A program made the position numbers and the translations under genes. A stretch of DNA of 39,000 nt from Pseudomonadota bacterium (GTDB taxonomy: Bacteria; Pseudomonadota; Gammaproteobacteria; Steroidobacterales; Woeseiaceae), in assembly GCA_022563195.1 (NCBI GenBank), contig JADFNV010000026.1, positions 1-39,000 of the forward strand, in the 5' to 3' direction. Below the pieces are notes generated by a model. That model saw only the letters and a program-made list of their open reading frames with translations. It did no database searches and had not been told where the DNA came from. This document shows, piece after piece, positions 1-9,329 of the stretch (positions are counted from its first letter, which is position 1; each line of letters starts with the position of its first letter).

Positions 1-488
1 ACGACGGTCACAAGCACTGCTGCACCCAGCACGATAATCGTGATGCTGTCCGGCCAATCGTAGCCGGCGCGAGAGAGCACAAATACGAGAAAAACAAATT
101 CCAGCCCCGTGTTGAGCTTGCTAATCTGGGTTGGCTCACCTTCAAGACGCCTGACCAGGTAATGGTAGATAAATGAACCCGCGACAATGATAACGTCACG
201 TGCGATCACGATAACGGCGAGCCATACCGGGATGTAGTGCAGATACGCAAGCGTTCCAAACGTCCAGGCGACGAGCAGTTTGTCGCCGGCCGGGTCGAGG
301 AAGGCACCGAGGCGCGAATGCCAGTTGAAACGCTTCGCAAGATAACCGTCGACGCCATCGGACAGGCCGGCGATCAGGAACAACCCCAGCGCCCAGCCGA
401 ATTCGTCATTTACGAATAACACCAGAATCGGGAAGATCAGTGCGATGCGCAGTAGCGAAACGGCGTTGGGTAACCAGCGTAAGGACAT
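1..488 (-). CDS. CDP-alcohol phosphatidyltransferase family protein (3' end beyond window)
   Basis: This is an integral membrane enzyme that transfers a phosphatidyl group from a CDP-activated lipid to an alcohol, probably in phospholipid synthesis (phosphatidylglycerophosphate or cardiolipin type). The frame is open from an ATG at 488 to the left window edge, about 162 residues. It carries the family signature D44-x2-D47-G48-x2-A51-K52-x8-G61-x3-D65-x3-D69, whose aspartates bind the metals and CDP. Lys52 stands where the signature usually has Arg. Hydrophobic stretches lie at about 15-27, 31-43, 84-105 and 125-140. It lies 19 nt downstream of the DUF2066 gene on the same strand, so the two are probably cotranscribed. 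The exact alcohol substrate cannot be read from the sequence. The gene is cut by the window, so its full length is unknown. Confidence 0.9.
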   Translation of the reverse strand, partial: MSLRWLPNAVSLLRIALIFPILVLFVNDEFGWALGLFLIAGLSDGVDGYLAKRFNWHSRLGAFLDPAGDKLLVAWTFGTLAYLHYIPVWLAVIVIARDVIIVAGSFIYHYLVRRLEGEPTQISKLNTGLEFVFLVFVLSRAGYDWPDSITIIVLGAAVLVTV

Positions 489-507
489 CAATCGGTGACT
501 ACTTTTA

Positions 508-1623
508 TTAGTTATTAGGATTGTAGAAAAAATTCAGCGATGCATTCATCCTGTCGAATGAAAATCGGTCGTCATCAAGTCTATCTTGCTCGATCAGACC
601 GTTAAACTGCAATGCTCTGCGCAATCTCTCGGCACCGCCGTGCGTTTCGACACGATAGCGAATCTCGTCGCCGTGAACCTCGGTGATAGCAAAACTCTCG
701 ATAACACTCATGCCCGAGAGCAGATTCTGCACGGCTCCATAGGCCGCTACCGAATCTATGCCACCAACACTGAGCTCAATCGATTCGAGCAGCGTATTGC
801 CGCTGATCGCGAATTCTGCCGCCAGCATATCCGCGACCAGTCTGACAACCAGTTCGGGTTCACCGATCCAGCTGCGTTTTGCGCCACTCAAGTAGTAACT
901 CCAGCGACTACCCTGACCTGACGCCGCTCGAACTCGTCCAATAAGGATCGAACTCACGTTGTAACGCTTCGATGCCGCGAGCACCTGCGCATCGAAACCA
1001 CCCCAGATATCACTGAAGCTGATGTTTTGCAGGTCATCCGTATCGAGTAACGGAAACATGACGGGCAGGCCGCGGCGCTCAGCGACATCGAGAACGCGCT
1101 GGCGCAGCAAACGATTGCGGTCGATGGAGCGTGCCGCATCACGACTGCGGTGCGGATCATTGGCAGCAATGATTTCACGCTCACCCTGCCCCCAGTCTAC
1201 GGCAATCCAGATCAGGGTCAGCGGCCGATCACTATCCCACACTGTCTGGCCGGCCTGTCGCAAAGTTTTCTCGATTGCGCGGCCGTCAAATGACACCCAT
1301 AAAGTATCGTCAACGCCTGACCGAAATTGCACAACATAGGCAGCCGGATCCGGAAACAGCAACTCGATCATCTCGGGATCCGCGCTGAGTTCAGACCCCG
1401 ATACACGCAGCAGCACATCGGCGAGCGCGGTGTCGTATGCGGATGCACGCGGATCATCCTCTTTCTGGTCAAGCGCGACTTGCGCCGTGTACAATAAAGG
1501 TACCTCTACTCCATACGCCGGGCTTGCCGATACAATCAGGCATGCCGGAACCAGGATCGCCAGAATCCACGCGGCCCGATGAGTTGCAACACCGGACGAT
1601 GCAGTAAATCGAGTTTTTAGCAA
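508..1623 (-). CDS. DUF2066 domain-containing secreted protein
   Basis: A 371-residue protein of the DUF2066 family, whose members sit next to purM in many gammaproteobacteria and have no established function. The N terminus has a basic start, a hydrophobic core at about residues 18-34 and a small-residue cleavage region near SPAYG, which is a Sec signal peptide, so the product is probably periplasmic or envelope-associated. The body begins with a typical VPLLYTAQVAL segment and has no catalytic motif I recognise. The start is TTG at 1623, preceded by a GGGGAA stretch at ribosome-binding distance; I see no better ATG. It is divergent from purM with 83 nt between them and heads a minus-strand pair with the CDP-alcohol phosphatidyltransferase. 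Confidence 0.8.
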   Translation of the reverse strand: MLKTRFTASSGVATHRAAWILAILVPACLIVSASPAYGVEVPLLYTAQVALDQKEDDPRASAYDTALADVLLRVSGSELSADPEMIELLFPDPAAYVVQFRSGVDDTLWVSFDGRAIEKTLRQAGQTVWDSDRPLTLIWIAVDWGQGEREIIAANDPHRSRDAARSIDRNRLLRQRVLDVAERRGLPVMFPLLDTDDLQNISFSDIWGGFDAQVLAASKRYNVSSILIGRVRAASGQGSRWSYYLSGAKRSWIGEPELVVRLVADMLAAEFAISGNTLLESIELSVGGIDSVAAYGAVQNLLSGMSVIESFAITEVHGDEIRYRVETHGGAERLRRALQFNGLIEQDRLDDDRFSFDRMNASLNFFYNPNN

Positions 1624-1706
1624 GGATACTTTCCCCGTCTGTGTCCAGGCACTATTATATCGCCGATTTCGAGCGCAGCCGATAGCACTTTTTCTTGCGA
1701 GGCCCG

Positions 1707-2726
1707 ATGCCCACGAAACCCATGACCTATAGAGACGCCGGAGTCAACATCGATGCCGGCAATACCTTTGTCGAGCGAATCAAGCCATTGGTGCAGCGCA
1801 CGATGCGACCTGAGGTGCTCGCGGGCCTGGGAGGATTCGGCGGTCTTTTTGCTTTGTCCCCGGAACGTTATCGCGAACCCGTTCTGGTGTCCGGTACTGA
1901 CGGCGTCGGTACCAAACTGATGCTTGCACAGCATCTGCATCGACACGACACCATCGGCATCGATCTGGTTGCGATGTGCGTCAATGACGTGATCGTCCAA
2001 GGTGCTGAGCCCTTGTTTTTCCTCGATTATTTCGCCTGCGGGAAGCTCGATATCGACGTCGCAGCCGACGTCATCAGTGGTATAGCCGCAGGTTGTTCAC
2101 AGGCAGGGGCCGCGCTGATCGGTGGTGAAACGGCTGAGATGCCCGATATGTATGCCGATGGCAACTACGACCTTGCAGGATTTTGTGTCGGCGCGGTAGA
2201 AAGGTCGGACATGATCGACGGTGGCACTGTCGCCGCGGGCGATGCGCTGATAGGCATCGCCTCGAGCGGCCCGCACTCGAACGGTTTCTCGTTGATTCGC
2301 AAAGTCCTTGACATCGCAGGTGCCACCGAGATTGACGGACGGCCCGCACACGATGTCCTGCTCGAACCAACACGCATCTACGTTAAGGCGATGCTTGCGC
2401 TGATAAGCGCGGTCACCGTCAAAGGCATCGCGCACATTACTGGTGGTGGCATCAGCGAAAATCTGCCACGCATTATTCCTGACGGCCTGCAAGCGCAGGT
2501 CGATACCTCGAGCTGGCAACAAAGCGCGGTATTTGAGTGGCTCGCCAGACACGGCAACATCGAGGTGGATGAAATGCGTCGTACATTCAATTGCGGCATC
2601 GGCATGATTGCCGTGACCAGGAAAACCGACGTCGCCACCGCGCTCGCAATCCTCAAGGATCAGGGCGAAGACGCCTGGCACCTTGGCCAAATCACAACCG
2701 GCGTTGGGCAGGTGCAATTTCTTTGA
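1707..2726 (+). CDS. purM: Phosphoribosylformylglycinamidine cyclo-ligase (AIR synthetase)
   Basis: This cytoplasmic enzyme uses ATP to close the imidazole ring, converting FGAM to AIR, the fifth step of purine synthesis. The product is 339 residues, the usual length for PurM. It begins [13 protein letters not shown] after a short lead, the family's N-terminal hallmark, and contains [10 protein letters not shown], the acidic [12 protein letters not shown] segment, GGETAEMP and the C-terminal [13 protein letters not shown] motif. I chose ATG 1707; a TTG at 1695 in the same frame would add four residues, and ATG 1722 is another possibility. The stop overlaps the purN start by 4 nt (TTGA), so the two are translated together. 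It is divergent from the DUF2066 gene. I found no clear PurR operator upstream. Confidence 0.97.
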   Translation: MPTKPMTYRDAGVNIDAGNTFVERIKPLVQRTMRPEVLAGLGGFGGLFALSPERYREPVLVSGTDGVGTKLMLAQHLHRHDTIGIDLVAMCVNDVIVQGAEPLFFLDYFACGKLDIDVAADVISGIAAGCSQAGAALIGGETAEMPDMYADGNYDLAGFCVGAVERSDMIDGGTVAAGDALIGIASSGPHSNGFSLIRKVLDIAGATEIDGRPAHDVLLEPTRIYVKAMLALISAVTVKGIAHITGGGISENLPRIIPDGLQAQVDTSSWQQSAVFEWLARHGNIEVDEMRRTFNCGIGMIAVTRKTDVATALAILKDQGEDAWHLGQITTGVGQVQFL

Positions 2727-3376
2727 GTTCCAAATCGTGCAATACCGCAATCCTGATATCAGGATCGGGTACAAACCTGCAATCCTTCATAGACGATGTC
2801 GCCAGCGGCGAACTCGAACTGAGTCTTTCGATAGTATTTACCAACCGAGCCAACGCGTACGGGCTCACTCGAGCGCGGGACGCAGGAATTGCAACGGCTT
2901 GCATCGAACACCGTGACTACGCTGACCGCCAGTCATTTGATCGCGCCGTGGCGCAGATGCTCGACAAAGCCGAACCCGACCTGTTGCTCCTCGCAGGTTA
3001 CATGCGCATCCTCAGTCCGTGGTTCGTGAACCATTACGCAGGCCGGATTCTCAACATTCACCCGGCGCTGCTGCCGGCGTTTCCGGGACTGGACACACAC
3101 CAGCGCGTACTCGATGCCGACGTCACCTGGCATGGCAGCACTGTGCACTTCGTGACCGATGAACTCGATGCCGGGCCACGAATCCTGCAGGGAAGACTCA
3201 CCGTCGATACCGATGAATCCGCCGACGAACTCGCAACGCGCGTACAGGCGATCGAGCACCAGATCTATCCGCAGGCCGCGAACTGGTTCGCAAACGGGCG
3301 ACTGGCGTACCACGACGGCGCCGCCTGGCTCGACGACAAACGCCTCGACGAACCTATCGTCCTGGATTTCGACTAG
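2723..3376 (+). CDS. purN: Phosphoribosylglycinamide formyltransferase
   Basis: PurN transfers the formyl group of 10-formyltetrahydrofolate to GAR, the third step of purine synthesis, in the cytoplasm. The 217-residue product matches the usual length of about 212. Visible motifs are [16 protein letters not shown] at the N terminus (phosphoribosyl substrate binding), [15 protein letters not shown], the catalytic [12 protein letters not shown] (Asn and His) and [16 protein letters not shown] with its conserved Asp. I chose TTG at 2723 because it overlaps the purM stop, has an AGG about 9 nt upstream and gives the family's normal N terminus. The frame stays open back to 2591 inside purM, but that extension is low-complexity basic sequence and unlikely to be translated. 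Confidence 0.96.
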   Translation: MSSKSCNTAILISGSGTNLQSFIDDVASGELELSLSIVFTNRANAYGLTRARDAGIATACIEHRDYADRQSFDRAVAQMLDKAEPDLLLLAGYMRILSPWFVNHYAGRILNIHPALLPAFPGLDTHQRVLDADVTWHGSTVHFVTDELDAGPRILQGRLTVDTDESADELATRVQAIEHQIYPQAANWFANGRLAYHDGAAWLDDKRLDEPIVLDFD

Positions 3377-3404
3377 GACTAGCGCACGGCCGGTAGTCCG
3401 GACA

Positions 3405-3635
3405 TTCCTTGCCGGAATGGCTCGCTGCGCTGCGCTTTATTTCCGGCAAAGAACGCCCCTCCTGCCGTCCCTACGAAGATCGGCGGGCGGCCACGATACG
3501 GTGGCTCGTCGATCTTTGTGAGGACGGTGGGCGGGACGCGTATCGACGGCAGTGATACGCAGCACCGTGGGCGGGATGTTCTTCGACCGAAGTAAAGCGC
3601 AGCGCAGCGAGCCATGAGGGAGAGGAATATGCCGT
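3405..3635. repeat. Nested palindromic intergenic element
   Basis: The gap between convergent purN and dcd holds a highly structured element. Its outer arms are 3417-3462 and the reverse complement of 3570-3615. The first 23 bases of each arm are identical, and about 39 of 46 match overall. Inside lies a second dyad, 3465-3482 against 3510-3527 (15 of 18), with a 5-bp hairpin at its tip (GCCAC 3490-3494, GTGGC 3501-3505). Beside it is a third hairpin, GCGTATC 3538-3544 with GATACGC 3554-3560. GTGGGCGGGA occurs twice as a direct repeat, near 3527 and 3567. Weaker symmetry extends the outer arms to about 3405 and 3635. There is no T-run, so it is not a simple terminator. Because the arms are inverted, both strands encode the meaningless peptide MARCAALYF. 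Confidence 0.75.
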
Positions 3636-3664
3636 CCGCGGTGCTGCAGTGTTTGGTCGTCGCA

Positions 3665-4231
3665 TCAGGCTTTGGGCAACGTCACGCCTTTTTGGCCCTG
3701 GTACTTGCCGTCGCGATCCTTGTAGGACGTCTCGCACTCCTCATCGGACTCGAGAAACAGCATCTGTGCGATGCCCTCATTGGCGTAAATCCTGGCGGGC
3801 AACGGTGTCGTATTCGAGAATTCGAGGGTTACGTGCCCTTCCCACTCCGGCTCCAGCGGCGTGACATTCACGATGATGCCGCAGCGCGCATAGGTCGATT
3901 TGCCCAGGCAGATTGTTAAAACATTGCGCGGAATTCGAAAATACTCGACGGTGCGTGCCAGTGCGAACGAGTTGGGCGGAATGACGCAGACCTCGCCCTC
4001 GACATCGACGAAACTCGTGTCGTCAAAGTTCTTGGGATCAACAACGGCGGAATGAATATTCGTGAATATCTTGAATTCATTGGCGCAACGCACGTCGTAG
4101 CCATAACTCGATGTCCCGTAGGAAATGATGCGCCGGTCCCCGACTTTTCGCACCTGGTGTGGCTCAAACGGTTCGATCATCCCGTGTTCATTGGCCATGC
4201 GACGGATCCAGCGATCCGGCTTGATACTCAT
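3665..4231 (-). CDS. dcd: dCTP deaminase
   Basis: Dcd deaminates dCTP to dUTP, supplying dUMP for thymidylate synthesis. It is a cytoplasmic homotrimer. The 188-residue product is the usual length for the form beginning [12 protein letters not shown]. Diagnostic segments are [14 protein letters not shown], the catalytic [19 protein letters not shown] (the Ser, Arg and Glu region), [14 protein letters not shown] and the C-terminal [12 protein letters not shown] tail that closes over the nucleotide. The start is ATG at 4231; a TTG one codon earlier is possible. Its first base is shared with the last base of the mrp stop codon (TGATG), which indicates translational coupling in an mrp-dcd unit. 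Downstream it faces purN across the palindromic element. Confidence 0.96.
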   Translation of the reverse strand: MSIKPDRWIRRMANEHGMIEPFEPHQVRKVGDRRIISYGTSSYGYDVRCANEFKIFTNIHSAVVDPKNFDDTSFVDVEGEVCVIPPNSFALARTVEYFRIPRNVLTICLGKSTYARCGIIVNVTPLEPEWEGHVTLEFSNTTPLPARIYANEGIAQMLFLESDEECETSYKDRDGKYQGQKGVTLPKA

Positions 4232-5325
4232 CAACTGTCCTCGATGACGATTTTCGGAAACTTGCTGCTGTAATCCTTGCCCTGTTTTGCCAGTAACGCA
4301 GCCATGCGGCGGCTTGCGCTCCGGTAGGCCGCGGCGGCCGCCGACTCCGGATCGGCAATTACGGTCGGATTGCCGCTATCGGTCTGTTCCCGGATGCGTG
4401 TCTCAAGCGGCAGCTGCCCCAGGAGTTCGATGTCGAAATCGTCGGCCATGCGCTTACCGCCGCCCGATCCGAATATGTTGTCCTCATAACCACACTCGGA
4501 GCAGACATGGGTGCTCATATTTTCGATGACGCCAAGTACTGGGATCGATACCTTACGAAACATCGCAAGTCCCTTGCGCGCATCGAGCAACGCGATATCT
4601 TGTGGCGTCGTAATGATAACTGCGCCGCTGACCGGAACTTGCTGCGACAACGTCAGCTGAATATCGCCGGTCCCGGGCGGCATGTCCACGATCAGGTAGT
4701 CGAGGTCGTGCCAGGAAGTTTGCTGCAGCAGTTGATTGAGCGCGGATGTAACCATCGGGCCACGCCAGATCATCGGCTGATCGGGATCGACGAGAAAACC
4801 GATCGACATGACTTGCAGTCCGTGCGCCTGCAGTGGTTGCAGCGTTTCGCCGTCCGGGCTCGAGGGCCGCTCGCCGGCCAGTCCCAGCATCTGTGGCTGA
4901 CTCGGGCCATAGATGTCCGCATCCAGCATGCCGACGGACGCACCGTCAGCGTCCAGCGCCAATGCAATATTCACGGCAACGGTCGATTTGCCGACACCGC
5001 CTTTCCCGGATGCTATCGCGATAACGTTGCGGATCTGTGCCAGCGGTTTGAGATTTCGTTGCACACCGTGGGCGACCACGCGTGTCGAAATTTCGATGTC
5101 GACTTCATCACAGCCCGTTTCCGCGGTGATCGCCGCGGCTATGTGTGATCGAAATTCGTCGTGAACAGTCGACGCCGGAAATCCGAGTTCAATTTTCGCC
5201 GAGACATGTTCAGTCGACGCGTTGCATTCGACTACCCTGCCCACGTCCCCAATTGACAGGCCGATGCCCGGTAACTCCACGGAATTCAGGAGTTTCTTCA
5301 CATCTGTTTCTGTTGACGGCGTCAC
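4231..5325 (-). CDS. apbC: Iron-sulfur cluster carrier ATPase Mrp/ApbC
   Basis: This cytoplasmic P-loop ATPase carries and transfers Fe-S clusters, the bacterial Nbp35-like protein. The 364-residue product matches the typical length of about 363. It has an N-terminal MIP18/DUF59-like domain (residues 1-90), the deviant Walker [11 protein letters not shown] at about 106-115, [14 protein letters not shown] (switch region), [13 protein letters not shown] (Walker B) and the cluster-binding pair in [10 protein letters not shown] chose the GTG at 5325, preceded by GGTGG. The frame runs open to 5544, but that upstream stretch lacks family similarity. In many gammaproteobacteria mrp is the divergent neighbour of metG; here the HEAT-kinase and PilT genes lie between them. 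Confidence 0.95.
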   Translation of the reverse strand: MTPSTETDVKKLLNSVELPGIGLSIGDVGRVVECNASTEHVSAKIELGFPASTVHDEFRSHIAAAITAETGCDEVDIEISTRVVAHGVQRNLKPLAQIRNVIAIASGKGGVGKSTVAVNIALALDADGASVGMLDADIYGPSQPQMLGLAGERPSSPDGETLQPLQAHGLQVMSIGFLVDPDQPMIWRGPMVTSALNQLLQQTSWHDLDYLIVDMPPGTGDIQLTLSQQVPVSGAVIITTPQDIALLDARKGLAMFRKVSIPVLGVIENMSTHVCSECGYEDNIFGSGGGKRMADDFDIELLGQLPLETRIREQTDSGNPTVIADPESAAAAAYRSASRRMAALLAKQGKDYSSKFPKIVIEDS

Positions 5326-5680
5326 ATTTCCACCTACGGTATTAGGTAAAATCAGCACATACGCCTCCCCTTGGAGGCTTGTGGGCGCACATTGTAACGG
5401 AGCCTGAGCTGGAACCAAGCATTGATTTTCAAAGGCTTGCGCATCAATGTGGTTAGGTCGATGTGGCATAATGCCGCATCGGGGACTTATGCGGCCGTAC
5501 TGGATTCGCGATTGTGTAGCGAATGTCGTGCTTCGCCTGGGCAAGAGCGAATTGATTGGCTGAGCAAGAGTTGGAAAACTGGAGATCGTGCGCAGGAATG
5601 CCGCTTGTCGGCATTGGTTGCCCTGCCGTGCAATCGGGTGGCGCCATGACAGTTCACAATGTCGATTCCGGCATCAGGCG
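5326..5680. other. Divergent intergenic region between apbC and the HEAT-kinase gene
   Basis: This 355-nt stretch has no gene I can support; the open frames in it carry no family signal. It holds a GC hairpin in the presumed apbC leader (GCCTCC 5363-5368, GGAGGC 5373-5378), an extended -10 element inside an imperfect palindrome (5461-5479), and a 7-bp hairpin on the kinase side (AATGCCG 5597-5603, CGGCATT 5609-5615) with no following T-run. Confidence 0.6.
5461..5479 (+). promoter_or_regulatory. Extended -10 promoter inside a near-perfect palindrome, kinase gene
   Basis: TGGCATAAT at 5464-5472 fits an extended -10 element (TGn followed by CATAAT); no good -35 is visible, as is usual for this class. 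The surrounding 19 bases, ATGTGGCAT-A-ATGCCGCAT, form a palindrome with one mismatched pair, so a dimeric repressor could cover the -10. The predicted leader to the kinase ATG is about 200 nt. The same TGGCATAAT string occurs just upstream of metG. Confidence 0.45.
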
Positions 5681-8113
5681 ATGAGTTTCCTCGGATCATT
5701 TCGCGCTGACCAACTAGTCTCGAAGCTGGTTGCAGAATCAAAACCGGACTCGCCTGCCGCCCGGAAACTGGTCGACAAGTTGAAGAAACTGGGCCCCAAG
5801 GTCATTCCAAGGGCCATTGACGCACTCGCCCTGTCGGACAAGTCACACACCATGGTGTTCGTCGACATCTTGTCGAGCCTGCTCAACGACAAGACGCTGA
5901 GTGCCTACCGGGACGGCCTTGCTGACGGCAACGATCGGGTCGTTTCAGGCACCTCCTGGGCACTGTCAAGCAACACCGGATACAACGCCAACATCCTGCT
6001 GACCTTTTTTGCGGATCCCGAGGTCTCCAAGCCAGCGCTCATCGAAGTGTTGCGCGTGCATAAGGATGATCTGAGCATCCACGATCTGTTGCAATGCGCA
6101 TACGAACTGGAGCCCAAAGAATCGGCCGCGATCTTCAAGATTATTGGGGATACGATTCGGCCAGAGATGATTCCCGACATCATCGCGCGCATGGGCGGTA
6201 AGGACCCCTACATCAAGACGCACCTGATTACCCTGCTCTCAAAGTTTGACAAGCCCGAAATCAATCAGGCGCTCGAGATTCAACTCAAGGACACGAACAA
6301 AATGGTGCGCGGTGCGGCCCTGTCTGCGCTCGCAGCAAGAGGCGGTGCCGTCAATATCGCGGCGGTCAGCAAATTGCTGCAGGACCCGGATATCGAGGTG
6401 CAAAACAAAGCCATCGACATGATGATACAGATGAACCACCCTGAAACCGTCAAGTATCTTACCGACGCGCTCAAGGACGAGTCGGAATACGCGCGCCGCG
6501 CCGCCGTCGAGGTCCTCAACAAAATCGGCACCAAGGATTCGGTCAAAGACCTGCTCAATGTCATCAGGGATGACGACTGGTGGGTCCGCTCAAGGGCTGG
6601 GGATGCACTGGCCGAAATCGGTGGTCCGAAGGTCTTGGACGCGGTCGTGGCACTGATCAAGGATGAGGATGAGGAGATTCGGCGCACGGCCATTGAAATT
6701 CTGAATTCAACCAAGGATGAGCGCGCTGTCGATCATTTGATCCAGGCAACCGAAGACACCGATTGGTGGGTCCGCGAACGATCCATCGACGCTTTGTCGA
6801 AGATCGGCAGCCCGAAAGCCGTGCCGACACTGCTCGCATTGCTCGGAAAAGATTCGAAGACAGACACAGTCGTCATCCGCGCACTCGGAAAGATTGGCAG
6901 CCAGGAGCATATTTCGAAAATCGTGCCGATGCTCAATTCCGGAAACAGGGCTGTGCAGGTCGAGGCAATCAAGGCAATTTCACAGCTCGCCGATGAATCG
7001 CATGCCGAGTCGGTTCGCGGTGTACTGCGAAAAATCAAGCAGACCAACGAGCCGACAATTATCAACAGCGCCGACAAGGCTCTCAAGTATCTCGATGCGC
7101 GGTTTTCGGCAACGGTTCTCGCAGAGAACGAGCGCGCCAAGAAAATCGCCGAACACACCAAGACCATGCTGCTCGATGGCGAAGATCTCGAAAAGTTGCT
7201 CAAGGCCCAGACCATGGCCCCTGCACCAACGACGCCCGACGCTGCACCGGCGCCGGCACCGCAAGCACAGGTTCTCGATATATCCAAGCTCAAGCCAGGC
7301 GATGTTATCGACGGGCGCTATAAGTACATCGAAAAAATCGGCAAAGGCGCATTCGGCACCGTATTGCTCATGAAGGATCAGATCGTTGACGAGCGCTTGA
7401 TTCTAAAGTTCCTGAACCCGAATATTTCCACTGATGAAGAAATGATGAAACGCTTCGTACACGAGTTACGTTATTCGCGCATGATCACGCACCGCAACGT
7501 CATCCGTATTTACGACTTTCTGTACCTGCAAGGCAGCTACGCGATATCGATGGAGTACTTCCCGTCGCACACACTGAGCGGCGAAATCCCGAATAACAAA
7601 CCGATGACCATGGCAAAGGCACTGAAGTACTCACGCGATATGGTGACGGGTATGACGATCGCGCACCAGGCAGGCGTCATTCACCGCGACCTCAAACCAG
7701 CCAACATCCTTGTCAACGCGGAAGGACTACTGAAGATCGTGGACTTCGGCGTTGCCGCAGCGGCTTCGAGTGGCGATACGCAGCTGACCAAGACGGGCTA
7801 CGTCATCGGTTCGCCGAAATACATGGCACCTGAGCAGATTCTCGGCAAGAAAGTCGACGTGACGGCTGACGTCTACAGTATCGGTGTCATCATGTACGAG
7901 ATGACAACTGGTATACCCCCTTACAGTCGTGGTGATCATATGTCGGTCATGTATCAGCATGTGCAGGGCAAAGCCAAGCATTGCCAGGAGATCAATCCCG
8001 ACATTCCTGACGAATACGCCGCAATCATCGTCAAGGCCATGTCGGTCGACAAGACCAAGCGCCACCAGTCGATGGGTGAGCTGACCGAAGCGCTGGACGC
8101 CATACCTGTCTAG
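5681..8113 (+). CDS. HEAT-repeat protein fused to a eukaryote-like Ser/Thr protein kinase
   Basis: An 810-residue protein with no membrane segment or signal peptide, so cytoplasmic. Residues 1 to about 490 are HEAT/PBS-lyase-type helical repeats; two successive units share a WWVR motif (DDWWVRSRAGDAL and TDWWVRERSIDAL). A Pro/Ala linker near 525-540 leads into a Hanks-type kinase with every catalytic element: glycine loop GKGAFG at 554-559, Lys576 in LILKF, HRDLKPAN from 668 (catalytic Asp670), DFG at 688-690 and APE at 716-718. It should therefore phosphorylate Ser/Thr, with the HEAT array as sensor or substrate-docking scaffold. I chose ATG 5681; the frame is open to 5588, but the added 31 residues are Cys/His/Arg-rich and unlike the protein. 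Two PilT-family ATPases follow at once, which suggests control of pilus retraction. The substrate is unknown. Confidence 0.9.
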   Translation: MSFLGSFRADQLVSKLVAESKPDSPAARKLVDKLKKLGPKVIPRAIDALALSDKSHTMVFVDILSSLLNDKTLSAYRDGLADGNDRVVSGTSWALSSNTGYNANILLTFFADPEVSKPALIEVLRVHKDDLSIHDLLQCAYELEPKESAAIFKIIGDTIRPEMIPDIIARMGGKDPYIKTHLITLLSKFDKPEINQALEIQLKDTNKMVRGAALSALAARGGAVNIAAVSKLLQDPDIEVQNKAIDMMIQMNHPETVKYLTDALKDESEYARRAAVEVLNKIGTKDSVKDLLNVIRDDDWWVRSRAGDALAEIGGPKVLDAVVALIKDEDEEIRRTAIEILNSTKDERAVDHLIQATEDTDWWVRERSIDALSKIGSPKAVPTLLALLGKDSKTDTVVIRALGKIGSQEHISKIVPMLNSGNRAVQVEAIKAISQLADESHAESVRGVLRKIKQTNEPTIINSADKALKYLDARFSATVLAENERAKKIAEHTKTMLLDGEDLEKLLKAQTMAPAPTTPDAAPAPAPQAQVLDISKLKPGDVIDGRYKYIEKIGKGAFGTVLLMKDQIVDERLILKFLNPNISTDEEMMKRFVHELRYSRMITHRNVIRIYDFLYLQGSYAISMEYFPSHTLSGEIPNNKPMTMAKALKYSRDMVTGMTIAHQAGVIHRDLKPANILVNAEGLLKIVDFGVAAAASSGDTQLTKTGYVIGSPKYMAPEQILGKKVDVTADVYSIGVIMYEMTTGIPPYSRGDHMSVMYQHVQGKAKHCQEINPDIPDEYAAIIVKAMSVDKTKRHQSMGELTEALDAIPV

Positions 8114-8145
8114 CAGCCTTCTAACAGGCAATTATCAAATATGTG

Positions 8146-8169
8146 ATGTCGCTCTGGCATGCGACATAA
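8146..8169 (+). promoter_or_regulatory. Possible promoter/operator ahead of the PilT pair
   Basis: A perfect 7-bp inverted repeat, ATGTCGC at 8146-8152 and GCGACAT at 8161-8167 with an 8-nt spacer, overlaps a CATAAT hexamer at 8164-8169 that could be a -10. It lies about 50 nt before the first ATPase start, in the 103-nt gap after the kinase gene. It could be an internal promoter with its operator, or an RNA hairpin. No convincing -35 is present. Confidence 0.35.
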
Positions 8170-8216
8170 TTTCCGCCTAGGATAAGCGCAAAGATTGAAT
8201 CTTGGCAGCTGACAAC

Positions 8217-9329
8217 ATGGCTCGTATCGACGCCTTTCTAAAACTCGGTCTCGCACAAGGCTGTTCCGATGTGCATCTTGCCGTCGGCGTGCCACCGATG
8301 CTGCGTATGAACGGCGATTTGATGCCGATCAAGTTTCGCGAACTGACCGACACCGAACTCGAAACCTATATTCTCGAAGTTCTCTCGACCTCGCAAAAGG
8401 AATTATTACGGGCCGGCACCGACCTCGATTTTTCCTACGTTGGCGACGAAGGTGCTCGTTTTCGCGTCAATGTCTTCAGAAAAGACTCCGGTTACGGAGC
8501 CGTGTTTCGGTATATTCCTGGAGACGTTCCAACGCTCGAACAATTGCATGTGCCGTCAATACTGACCGATTTCTGCGATTATCATCAGGGCATGGTCCTC
8601 GTTACCGGATCCACGGGAACCGGCAAGTCGACGACACTTGCGGCGATGATCAACCACATCAACCAGACGAAAAGCCTGAATATCATCAGTCTCGAAGACC
8701 CGATCGAATTTGTGCACCCGAGCAAGATGAGCCAGATAATCCAACGCGAACTCGGTTCGCACGTTAAGAGTTTCGCCGACGGCGTACGCTCGGCCATGCG
8801 AGAGGATCCTGACGTCATCCTCGTCGGCGAGCTGCGGGACGCGGAGACGATTTCGATGGCGATGACCGCGGCCGAGACCGGGCATCTTGTCCTCGGCACA
8901 TTGCACACTACCGGTGCGGTCAAGACGCTCGACCGGGTCATCGACGCATTGCCGGGCGAACTTCGGGAGCAAACCAAGGCGTTTCTTGCCAGCAGCCTCA
9001 AAGCCGTCATTACTCAGGTACTGATCAAGACCCCCGATGGCCGCGGCCGGCGGGCCATTTTTGAAATTCTCGTCAATAATCGCGCAATTGCAAAACTGAT
9101 CACAACCGACCAGACGCATCAGATACCGTCACAACTGCAAACGGGCAAGGCCCTCGGTATGCAACTCATGGACCAGGCACTGCTCGATGCGATCGCCGCG
9201 CATGAGATCGATCCCAACGACGCTTATCTTCATGCCGGCGACAAGAGGAAGTTTCAACGATTCGTTACGGACACTGCAATCGTGAGCGCGATGGATACCA
9301 GCGGCAATCCACAAGTAGCCGATGAATAA
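8217..9329 (+). CDS. PilT/PilU-family type IV pilus retraction ATPase, first copy
   Basis: A hexameric cytoplasmic ATPase of the PilT family, which drives pilus disassembly and twitching. The 370-residue product has the N-terminal PAS-like domain (opening IDAFLKLGLAQGCSDVHLA), Walker A GSTGTGKST at 131-139, the Asp-box SLEDPIEF, Walker B DPDVILVGE at 197-205 and the His-box GTLHTT. The canonical PilT C-terminal AIRNLIRE motif reads AIAKLITT here, and the tail after GMQLMDQALLDAI is longer, somewhat PilU-like, so I do not assign pilT or pilU. ATG 8217 is chosen; TTG 8202 in frame would add five residues, and neither has a strong ribosome site. It overlaps the second ATPase gene by 8 nt. Confidence 0.9.
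   Translation: MARIDAFLKLGLAQGCSDVHLAVGVPPMLRMNGDLMPIKFRELTDTELETYILEVLSTSQKELLRAGTDLDFSYVGDEGARFRVNVFRKDSGYGAVFRYIPGDVPTLEQLHVPSILTDFCDYHQGMVLVTGSTGTGKSTTLAAMINHINQTKSLNIISLEDPIEFVHPSKMSQIIQRELGSHVKSFADGVRSAMREDPDVILVGELRDAETISMAMTAAETGHLVLGTLHTTGAVKTLDRVIDALPGELREQTKAFLASSLKAVITQVLIKTPDGRGRRAIFEILVNNRAIAKLITTDQTHQIPSQLQTGKALGMQLMDQALLDAIAAHEIDPNDAYLHAGDKRKFQRFVTDTAIVSAMDTSGNPQVADE

Noticed and set aside
5326..5544. Upstream extension of the apbC reading frame by 73 codons
   Set aside because: The added peptide has no Mrp similarity; GTG 5325 gives the usual length and has GGTGG upstream.
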